Positions 1 to 5,129 of a stretch of 7,348 nt of DNA are shown piece after piece. Origin of the DNA: an uncultured Collinsella sp. (GTDB taxonomy: Bacteria; Actinomycetota; Coriobacteriia; Coriobacteriales; Coriobacteriaceae); the NCBI GenBank assembly GCA_900752425.1, contig CAADVE010000182.1:1-7348 (forward strand), written 5' to 3'. The notes beneath the pieces are model-generated. The model did no database searches. It saw nothing but the letters and a program-made list of their open reading frames with translations, and was not told the DNA's origin. How positions within the stretch are numbered: the first letter of the stretch is position 1; each line of letters starts with the position of its first letter. The position numbers and the translations under genes were made by a program.

Positions 1-232
1 AAGAAGAAATTCCAAATTGCCCGAATTTTGTCGGGAGGTTATGGAAAGCGCAGGTCAGACGGTCAGTTAATTTGGGACGGGGCTATTTTAGCTACATCTG
101 CCAAAATCACTAGCGGTTCGTCCGATTCCCAGCAAGGGTAGCTAAAAAAGCCCCGTCCCAAATTAGCTACCCAGTTTACCTGCGTGTTCCATAACCTGCC
201 GACAATTTTTCGGCAATTTGGAATTTCTTCTT
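1..232. repeat. Long imperfect palindrome: 95-base inverted repeats around a 42-base loop
   Basis: Bases 1-95 align without any gap to the reverse complement of bases 138-232. By hand I count 80 matches in 95 positions. Bases 96-137 are the loop. Longest identical blocks are the outer 21 bases (1-21 with 212-232) and the stretch around 68-84, which holds the core TTTGGGACGGGGCT. Mismatches cluster at 22-27 and 56-67. The outer part of each arm also folds on itself: CCCGA/TCGGG at 20-24/31-35 on the left, TGCCGA/TCGGCA at 197-202/210-215 on the right. No convincing reading frame lies inside. The layout fits a MITE-like non-autonomous element or a large RNA hairpin repeat. The left end coincides with the window edge, so the element may extend further and target-site duplications cannot be seen. 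Confidence 0.8.
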
Positions 233-262
233 GCGCTGACGTTTTTTGTCCCGTAATATATT
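231..262 (+). promoter_or_regulatory. Possible promoter of the tRNA-Glu pair
   Basis: A TTGCGC box at 231-236 and a TAATAT box at 254-259 are 17 bases apart; an overlapping TATATT at 257-262 is a better -10 match but has no good -35. Transcription would start near 268, about 25 bases before the first tRNA. The -35 match is weak and overlaps the end of the palindrome, so this is only a candidate. Confidence 0.3.
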
Positions 263-293
263 TCCTCGCAGCACGGCAGTGCAGATGTCATGT

Positions 294-370
294 GGCCCGT
301 TCGTCTAGCGGTTTAGGACGCCGCCCTCTCAAGGCGGAGATCACCAGTTCGAATCTGGTACGGGCTACCA
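294..370 (+). tRNA. tRNA-Glu (anticodon CTC), copy 1
   Basis: A full cloverleaf can be drawn by hand. The acceptor stem pairs GGCCCGT (294-300) with ACGGGCT, with a G-U pair at the end. The anticodon stem CCGCC/GGCGG encloses the loop CTCTCAA, giving anticodon CTC, which reads the glutamate codon GAG. The T arm is ACCAG/CTGGT around TTCGAAT. The 3' CCA is encoded (368-370). It is followed after 22 bases by a near-identical copy, and both end before one terminator, so they are probably cut from one precursor. Confidence 0.97.
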
Positions 371-392
371 CTTCTTTTCTGCTGAGGCTTAT

Positions 393-469
393 GGCCTGTT
401 CGTCTAGCGGTTTAGGACGCCGCCCTCTCAAGGCGGAGATCACCAGTTCGAATCTGGTACGGGCTACCA
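393..469 (+). tRNA. tRNA-Glu (anticodon CTC), copy 2
   Basis: This copy is identical to the first over 77 bases except for one acceptor-stem base: T at 397 replaces C at the matching place (298). The G-C pair becomes a G-U wobble, so folding is kept. Anticodon CTC and encoded CCA are unchanged. The copy arose by tandem duplication, and the two genes remain almost the same either because the event is recent or because gene conversion keeps them alike. Confidence 0.97.
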
Positions 470-480
470 CGCATCTGATA

Positions 481-512
481 CCCGGACTTCCTATGGAAGG
501 CCGGGTTTTTTA
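481..512 (+). terminator. Intrinsic terminator of the tRNA-Glu transcript
   Basis: CCCGG-A-CTTCC (481-491), loop TAT, then GGAAG-G-CCGGG (495-505) form two five-pair helices separated by one A/G mismatch. A run of six T follows, then A and more T. It sits 12 bases after the CCA of the second tRNA and separates it from the membrane-protein gene. Confidence 0.9.
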
Positions 513-580
513 TTTTCAAACAACCGTCTGCAATTCCCGTTTGAACCAGAGCTTTGCGTTCTGTCTATGGTCCTTGCGGG

Positions 581-615
581 TACAATATCCAAGATATTTT
601 GACTGTTAGAAGGAG
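581..615 (+). promoter_or_regulatory. Possible -10 element and ribosome binding site of the membrane-protein gene
   Basis: TACAAT at 581-586 is a good -10 match, but no clear -35 lies at the usual distance (a TTGCGT at 554-559 is 21 bases away). AGAAGGAG at 608-615 is a strong Shine-Dalgarno sequence four bases before the ATG at 620. It decides that start over an in-frame TTG at 554, which would lie upstream of the -10 box. Confidence 0.45.
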
Positions 616-619
616 TCTC

Positions 620-1927
620 ATGACGGAGTCCTCTCAGCATACGTCTAAGCCCCAGGTCGAGGTTGAGGCCTCGGGCGGAGATGACAATAAGAGCGCACGC
701 CGCGGCGCCATCTTTATCGGCGTCGTACTGGTGGGTTATATCGTCTATCTGGTGGTAACCGGGCAGATGGGGCAGTTCTGGGCCGCTATGTCGAGCGTCC
801 AGGCGTCATGGCTCGTTGTCGCGTGTCTTTGCATGTTCATGTATCTGTTCTTTGGCATTGTGGCCTATGCGATCGCTGTCTGGCTCGACCCCGATTCACC
901 CGTTGGCATTCGCGACCTGATCTCGGTCGAGGCGAGTGGCATCTTCTTTGGCAACCTCACACCTATGATGATGGGCTCGACTCCCGCCCAGATCTACCGC
1001 CTGACCAAGGCGGGCCAAAATGTCGGCGAGGCCGGAGCCACGCAGTTCACGCGCTTTATCGTGTATCAGTTTGGCCTCGTTGCCTGGGGCGCTATCCTAC
1101 TGCTTGCTCGCATGCCGTTTTTTGCCGAGCGCTATGGCGACATGACGCTGCTGTGCGTCTTTAGCTTTGGTGGGCACTGCTGCATCTTGCTGGGCATCTT
1201 CGCCGTCGCTCTCATGCCTAAGACCGTCACGCGCGTCGCCCATTGCATCATCAATTGGCTCGAGCGCATTGGTGTCTCGGCCACTAAGATCGAGGGTTGG
1301 CGCACGTTTGTCGATGGCGAGATCTACTCCTTCTCCGAGAAGTTCAAGCTTTCGGCCGGACATTTTTCTTCCATGCTGCTCACCGTGTTTATCACCATGC
1401 TGCAGCTCGCGTTTTTCTATCTGGTGCCGTATTTCCTGATGCTTGCCTTTGGCCACCATGAGGTCGACTTTTTCTCGGTCATGGCCGCGAGCGCCTTTGT
1501 CCAGCTGTTGAGCTCTGCGGTCCCCCTGCCCGGTGGAACTGGTGGCGCTGAGGGCGGCTTTGCATTGTTCTTGGGTCATTTCTTTGGGTCGGCTTCGACC
1601 GCCGGCTATCTGCTGTGGCGTCTCATTACGTTTATTGCGCCGACCATTTTGGCTGCGCCCCTGTTGGGACTTAAGAGCGCCCACAACGAGAGCATCCATG
1701 CGCGCTGGGATCGCGTGATGCGCAAGCTCGGCCGCACGCCTCAGACGCCCTCTGCGCCCACTAAGCCGCACCCCACGAATGCTGTTACCGTTGATCCCAA
1801 GAAGCACGCTCAGAAGGCTTCTGGGACCGCTAAGCCGGCTCATAAAGCCTATGTGCGCCAGACAGGCGATGGTATTCGCGTATCTCCGTCGGCACTCAAT
1901 AAGAAGAAGCACTCTAAGTCGCAGTAG
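620..1927 (+). CDS. Polytopic membrane protein, LPG-synthase transmembrane / YbhN (UPF0104) flippase-like family
   Basis: This 435-residue integral membrane protein belongs to the family of the transmembrane half of MprF (PF03706), whose members move or modify lipids or carry glycolipid-linked substrates; there is no C-terminal lysyl-transferase half, so lysyl-lipid synthesis is not expected. Hydrophobic segments are seen near residues 29-47, 63-88, 106-120, 144-164, 176-199, 250-278, 283-303 and 324-351. The family signature is the turn PLPGGTGGAEGG at 302-313, with a conserved-type Glu at 311. The N-terminus is acidic and polar. The last 80 or so residues form a hydrophilic tail rich in Lys, His, Pro and Ala, ending in KKKHSKSQ, which is longer than usual and probably cytoplasmic. 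The start is fixed by AGAAGGAG. The substrate cannot be told from sequence. The TetR gene follows 116 bases later on the same strand. Confidence 0.85.
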   Translation: MTESSQHTSKPQVEVEASGGDDNKSARRGAIFIGVVLVGYIVYLVVTGQMGQFWAAMSSVQASWLVVACLCMFMYLFFGIVAYAIAVWLDPDSPVGIRDLISVEASGIFFGNLTPMMMGSTPAQIYRLTKAGQNVGEAGATQFTRFIVYQFGLVAWGAILLLARMPFFAERYGDMTLLCVFSFGGHCCILLGIFAVALMPKTVTRVAHCIINWLERIGVSATKIEGWRTFVDGEIYSFSEKFKLSAGHFSSMLLTVFITMLQLAFFYLVPYFLMLAFGHHEVDFFSVMAASAFVQLLSSAVPLPGGTGGAEGGFALFLGHFFGSASTAGYLLWRLITFIAPTILAAPLLGLKSAHNESIHARWDRVMRKLGRTPQTPSAPTKPHPTNAVTVDPKKHAQKASGTAKPAHKAYVRQTGDGIRVSPSALNKKKHSKSQ

Positions 1928-1976
1928 GGCAGTCGTGCGTTCTTCATGATGCGGGGCATATTTGTGCTGTATGGGG

Positions 1977-2000
1977 GATAATCCTCTTACGTAGATTATC
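1977..2000. promoter_or_regulatory. Inverted repeat upstream of the TetR gene, candidate operator
   Basis: GATAATC (1977-1983) and GATTATC (1994-2000) are perfect inverted copies separated by 10 bases, with a TACGTA palindrome at 1988-1993 inside the spacer. The left half contains GATAAT, a fair -10 element, so a protein bound here would block RNA polymerase. The site is 44 bases before the TetR start. The size fits a TetR dimer site and suggests self-repression; this is inferred from position and symmetry only. Confidence 0.4.
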
Positions 2001-2043
2001 TCTCATCTGTTGATGAATGCTCGCATATCGAAGGGACACGCCC

Positions 2044-2655
2044 ATGGCAACCAGCAAACCGCGTCTTGATCGTCGCATCGTTCGCAGCCGTAATGCCATC
2101 CTTTCGGCTTTCGAGCGCCTGCTCATGGAAAAGCCGCTGGCAGACATTACGGTGAGTGCCATCGCGCGCGAGGCCAATGTCGACCGCAAGACCTTTTACG
2201 TACACTTTGGTACGGTTGACGGCCTGCTCGATGCCATTGCCGTCGATGTGGTGGAGATGATTGTCGACTCGGTCGAGAAAACGCTTGCTTCAATGGACGG
2301 CGACACCAACGAGCGCGCTCTTGGCGCGGCGGCGACCTTCTTTAAAACCGTTAACGAGGCACTGTGCAACAACTTGGTGCTCAATCGTCAGCTGATCGAG
2401 AACATTCCGCTCGATGATTTTATGGCTCGTCTTCGTGCGCCGCTCGAACACGAGATTGCCGAGCGCGATCTGTTGCCCCAAGGTCTCAAGGACGAGATGT
2501 TCGATTACTATCTGGCGTTTTTGCTGTCGGGCATTATCGGTATCTATCGCACGTGGGCACTGTCTGACGGCTCGGTTCCTATCGAGCGTGTCTCTGAGGT
2601 CGCCAACGATCTGACTCTCAATGGTCTGTCGAGTCTGGAATCTCGCTTGGATTAG
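2044..2655 (+). CDS. TetR/AcrR-family transcriptional regulator
   Basis: This is a cytoplasmic dimeric DNA-binding repressor of 203 residues, a normal length for the family. The N-terminal helix-turn-helix lies at about 34-65 and includes ITVSAIAREANVDRKTFYVH, the classic TetR recognition helix with T-F-Y in the last turn. Residues 70-203 form the helical ligand and dimer domain; the segment around 155-175 (YYLAFLLSGIIGIYRTW) resembles the C-terminal TetR_C_8 type. ATG 2044 is chosen because GAAGGGA lies at 2030-2036, seven bases upstream; an in-frame ATG at 2017 has no such signal. It may control itself through the inverted repeat at 1977-2000 and possibly the membrane-protein gene before it, but no matching site is seen before that gene. 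Ligand unknown. No terminator follows; the next sequence is transposase debris on the other strand. Confidence 0.9.
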   Translation: MATSKPRLDRRIVRSRNAILSAFERLLMEKPLADITVSAIAREANVDRKTFYVHFGTVDGLLDAIAVDVVEMIVDSVEKTLASMDGDTNERALGAAATFFKTVNEALCNNLVLNRQLIENIPLDDFMARLRAPLEHEIAERDLLPQGLKDEMFDYYLAFLLSGIIGIYRTWALSDGSVPIERVSEVANDLTLNGLSSLESRLD

Positions 2656-2657
2656 GC

Positions 2658-2750
2658 CTAGTTGGGCTCGTCGGCGTGGAAATTCCTGTTCACGAGGTTC
2701 TCCGGCGCCTTGTAGACCTCGCCGGCGCAGGAGCTGTAGCCTGAGGATCC
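2658..2750 (-). pseudogene. Fragment of an IS3-family transposase (OrfB)
   Basis: Read on the minus strand, 2750-2661 is open and encodes about 30 residues, including GYSSCAGEVYKAPENL and then VNRNFHADEPN before a TAG at 2658-2660. The pattern Y-S-S-x-x-G-E-V, A-P-E-N-L-V-x-R-x-F-H-A-x-x-P-N is characteristic of the stretch just before the first catalytic Asp of the rve integrase core in IS3/IS150-type OrfB, which normally goes on as PN-x-x-W-x-T-D-I-T. Here it stops right after PN, three bases from the TetR stop codon, and an in-frame TAA lies upstream at 2751-2753. Nothing else of the element is recognisable, so this is a dead remnant that neither starts nor ends properly. The assignment rests on remembered family sequence, not on a search. 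Confidence 0.7.
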
Positions 2751-2767
2751 TTAAAAGAAAGTTCAGT

Positions 2768-4084
2768 TTATCCTTCCCACTCCAAATGGGAATCCTCCGA
2801 TGCGCCTTCGCACGCTTGCATGACCTCGATACCATGCGATCGTGCGAACTCGACGAGCTCTGCGTTGCGGGCGTTTATGGTGCCGAAGGCAGCGGGGCAC
2901 ACGATAAGGCGCGCGCAGTGGACGAGGAGCTCTTTGGCGCGGGCTATGGTTTTATCCCCGATCGGCTCGAAGGCGCGCTCGGCCACGCATTCCGTCGCCA
3001 GGTCGCGCGCGAGCTCGCAGTCGATGTCCCCTTCGTGCAGAATGCCCGCGTAGAACGCCTTGCCCTGCCGGATGAGCTGGCGAAACACAGCTGACCCCGT
3101 ACCTGCGCCGGCGATGACGAACGTGTGCGCATCGCCGTGTGGGCGCCCAATTTCCACGCTGCCGAAGTGCTCGTTGAAGGTGCCATGTTGAAGGCCGTAG
3201 AGCTCGCCAATCGTCTCGCGCGTGAATATGTCCTCGGGTGCGCCGGCGCGGAAGACCCGACCGTCCTTCACGCAAATCACCTTGTCGGCGCTTTTCTGCG
3301 CGAGCTCGAGTTCGTGGATGGACATGATGACAGCAACATTCCGCGATTTCGCAAGGTGGCGAAGTATTCGCAGCAGGTCGATCTGGTAGCGGATATCGAG
3401 ATACGACGTGGGCTCATCGAGCACGAGCACACGCGGATCCTGCGCGATGGCGCGTGCGAGCATGACGCGCTGGCGTTGCCCGTCGCTTATCTGCATGAAG
3501 TCGCACTCGGCGAGCCCTTCCACATGTGCGGTTTTCATGGCCTCGTCGACCCGATTATGGTCATCGGGCGTGAGTGTGCCCATTCGCCCGGTGTAGGGAT
3601 GCCTTCCCGCCTCTACGATATCGCGGCAGGTGAGGAGCTCGGTCCGGGGGCGATCTGTCAGCATAACGGCAAGGTTCCTTGCGAACTCCGCCGTCTTCCA
3701 TCGGGAAATCTCCCGCCCGTCGAGCTCGACCGCGCCGGCAAGCGGTGCCAGATGGCGTGTGATGGTTTTCAAGATGGTCGACTTGCCCGAGCCGTTCGGC
3801 CCGATGAGTGCCACGACGTCGCCCGCGCGAACCTCCAGATCGACGCCTTCGACTACGACCTTCTTGTCGTAGCCCGCCGACAGGTCGCTTATGCGGAAAA
3901 GCGGCGCTCCGTCAGCCTGCGTTTCGACCGGGGTTTCGAGGTTCGACTCCGCTCGAAGGAGGCGTTCCGCGCGCAGTTCCGCACGAGCCGAAAGTGTCTT
4001 CTGGCGCTTTCGTGCGAGCTTAGGACTGTCTAAGCATGGAATGTCCCCTCCGAGCGTTTTGGGCCGCGGCGCGAATTCCCCCAT
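2768..4084 (-). CDS. FecE/BtuD-type ABC importer ATPase with an extra C-terminal domain
   Basis: This is the energising subunit of the importer encoded by this operon; it acts at the inner face of the membrane with the preceding FecCD-type permease. In its 438 residues the ABC domain spans about 62-300: Walker A GPNGSGKST (95-103), signature SDGQRQ (200-205, in place of LSGGQ), Walker B VLVLDEPTSYLD (219-230) and switch His in MSIHE (257). The usual Q-loop Gln is replaced by the stretch VMLTDRP (140-146). Two additions are unusual: a basic 60-residue N-terminal lead, and about 125 C-terminal residues (312-438) that begin with a Gly-rich FVIAGAGTGS and are of unknown function. Typical family members are about 250-270 residues. 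The ATG follows the permease stop with no gap, but its ribosome binding site is poor; see the out-of-frame start at 4037. Ligand probably iron-haem, siderophore or corrinoid. Confidence 0.9.
   Translation of the reverse strand: MGEFAPRPKTLGGDIPCLDSPKLARKRQKTLSARAELRAERLLRAESNLETPVETQADGAPLFRISDLSAGYDKKVVVEGVDLEVRAGDVVALIGPNGSGKSTILKTITRHLAPLAGAVELDGREISRWKTAEFARNLAVMLTDRPRTELLTCRDIVEAGRHPYTGRMGTLTPDDHNRVDEAMKTAHVEGLAECDFMQISDGQRQRVMLARAIAQDPRVLVLDEPTSYLDIRYQIDLLRILRHLAKSRNVAVIMSIHELELAQKSADKVICVKDGRVFRAGAPEDIFTRETIGELYGLQHGTFNEHFGSVEIGRPHGDAHTFVIAGAGTGSAVFRQLIRQGKAFYAGILHEGDIDCELARDLATECVAERAFEPIGDKTIARAKELLVHCARLIVCPAAFGTINARNAELVEFARSHGIEVMQACEGASEDSHLEWEG
4020..4051 (-). other. Strong ribosome binding site with a five-codon out-of-frame ORF inside the ATPase gene
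   Basis: On the minus strand GGAGGGG (4051-4045) stands seven bases before ATG at 4037, which opens MLRQS and stops at TAA (4020-4022). This is a far better start signal than that of the ATPase ATG at 4084, yet it is one base out of frame with it. A +1 slip at TCC-TAA-G would join MLRQS to KLARKRQ of the ATPase frame. It could mark the ancestral start broken by a one-base change, a frameshift site, or chance. Confidence 0.45.
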
Positions 4085-5125
4085 CTACCTCACCCGCTTC
4101 TTCAGCATGAGCGCGATAACCACCGGCGCGCCGAAGATGGCGGTGACGGCGCTGATGGAAAGCTCGACGGGGGAGAACAGCGTGCGCGCGATCAAATCGC
4201 AGCCCGCGCAGAAGATGGCGCCTCCCAAGAAGCACGCAGGAATCACGCGGATGGGCTTCGATGACTTCAGCGCCGACTTAACGAGATGCGGAACCGCGAT
4301 GCCTACGAACGACACCGGACCAGCGAACGCGGTCACGCAGGCGGAGAGCATGCTCGCTAGAAGGACGAGCACCACGCAGAAGCGTGCGACGTTCACGCCG
4401 ACGCTTTTTGCGTAGGCTTCTCCCAGCTGGAAGGCGGAAAGGGGCTTCGATATCGCGAATACGCATGCGCTCACGGTGATCACCACGACCGCGATGACCG
4501 CGACGTCGTCCCAGCTCGAACCCGAGAAGCTACCCAAAGACCAGTTGTGCAGGTTCACGATGGACTGGTCGTCGGCGAAGGCGATGAGGAAGTTCGTCGC
4601 CGCCGAGCAGATGTATCCCACCATGACGCCCGCCACGATGAGCATGGCCATGGAACTTATGCGCCGTGCGATGAGGAGCACGAAGCCGATGGTGATAAGC
4701 GAGCCCAGAAACGCTGCGGCCACTATGGCCGGCGAGGACATGGCCTGGTTTGCGCCCAAAAGCACGATCATCGTAAGCGCGACGACGAACTTTGCGCCCG
4801 AGGAGACGCCCAAGATGAACGGGTCGGCGATGGGGTTGTTGAAAAACGTCTGCAGCAGGAACCCGGAGAGCGAAAGTGCCCCGCCGAGAAGCACGGCTGA
4901 AAGCACGCGCGGCAGGCGAATCTCCCAGATGACTTGGCTTTCCATGGAATTGGCCGCGCCGCCCGAAAGGATGCCGGGGATGTGGTCTGCGGGCACGAGC
5001 ACGCTCCCGATGCACAGGTTGGCCCCGACGAGCACGATGAGGACAACAGCGAGCAGCGCCGTCACGACGCGACACCGCGCGGCGCGTCCCGATTCGTCAT
5101 ATGTCATGGAAAGTCGGCTTCTCAT
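4085..5125 (-). CDS. FecCD/BtuC-family ABC importer permease
   Basis: This 346-residue protein is the membrane channel subunit of a type II importer for iron complexes, haem or corrinoids, and works as a dimer with two ATPases. Length and pattern are typical of the family, which has about ten transmembrane helices. Seen motifs are RLPRVLSAVLLGGALSLSG (70-88), followed by LQTFFNNPIADPFILGVSSG (91-110), then FAGPVSFVGIAVPH (267-280), the conserved segment before the ATPase-coupling loop, and ELSISAVTAIFGAPVVIAL near the C-terminus (321-339). The start is placed at the first ATG, four bases after the binding-protein stop; its ribosome binding site is weak, so translation probably depends on coupling. 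An in-frame ATG at 5107 (residue 7) is possible and would remove only six residues. The stop codon touches the ATPase ATG. Confidence 0.93.
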   Translation of the reverse strand: MRSRLSMTYDESGRAARCRVVTALLAVVLIVLVGANLCIGSVLVPADHIPGILSGGAANSMESQVIWEIRLPRVLSAVLLGGALSLSGFLLQTFFNNPIADPFILGVSSGAKFVVALTMIVLLGANQAMSSPAIVAAAFLGSLITIGFVLLIARRISSMAMLIVAGVMVGYICSAATNFLIAFADDQSIVNLHNWSLGSFSGSSWDDVAVIAVVVITVSACVFAISKPLSAFQLGEAYAKSVGVNVARFCVVLVLLASMLSACVTAFAGPVSFVGIAVPHLVKSALKSSKPIRVIPACFLGGAIFCAGCDLIARTLFSPVELSISAVTAIFGAPVVIALMLKKRVR

Positions 5126-5129
5126 GGTG

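Noticed and set aside
96..137. tRNA-like words in the palindrome loop (CTAGCGGTT shared with the D arm of the tRNA-Glu genes, and GGTTCG / GATTCCC)
   Set aside because: No acceptor or anticodon stem can be drawn around them, so the nine-base match is probably chance.
1..232. CRISPR array or phage attachment site near the tRNA genes
   Set aside because: There are no regularly spaced direct repeats, no integrase gene and no repeated tRNA 3' end apart from the complete second tRNA gene.
288..470. Minus-strand frame of 60 codons
   Set aside because: Antisense to the two tRNA genes, no ribosome binding site, repeat explained by the tandem tRNAs.
184..609. Open frame of 141 codons across the tRNA pair
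   Set aside because: It runs through both tRNA genes and the terminator; its internal repeat is just the duplicated tRNA read as protein.
554..619. Extension of the membrane-protein gene to a TTG at 554
   Set aside because: The extension would contain the likely -10 box, and a strong Shine-Dalgarno sequence points to the ATG at 620.
1097..1912. Minus-strand frame of 271 codons
   Set aside because: Lies wholly antisense to the membrane-protein gene; low-complexity Arg/Gln-rich product typical of a GC-rich shadow frame.
3125..4033. Plus-strand frame of 302 codons
   Set aside because: Antisense to the ATPase gene, which has complete Walker motifs; the plus-strand product shows no recognisable domain.
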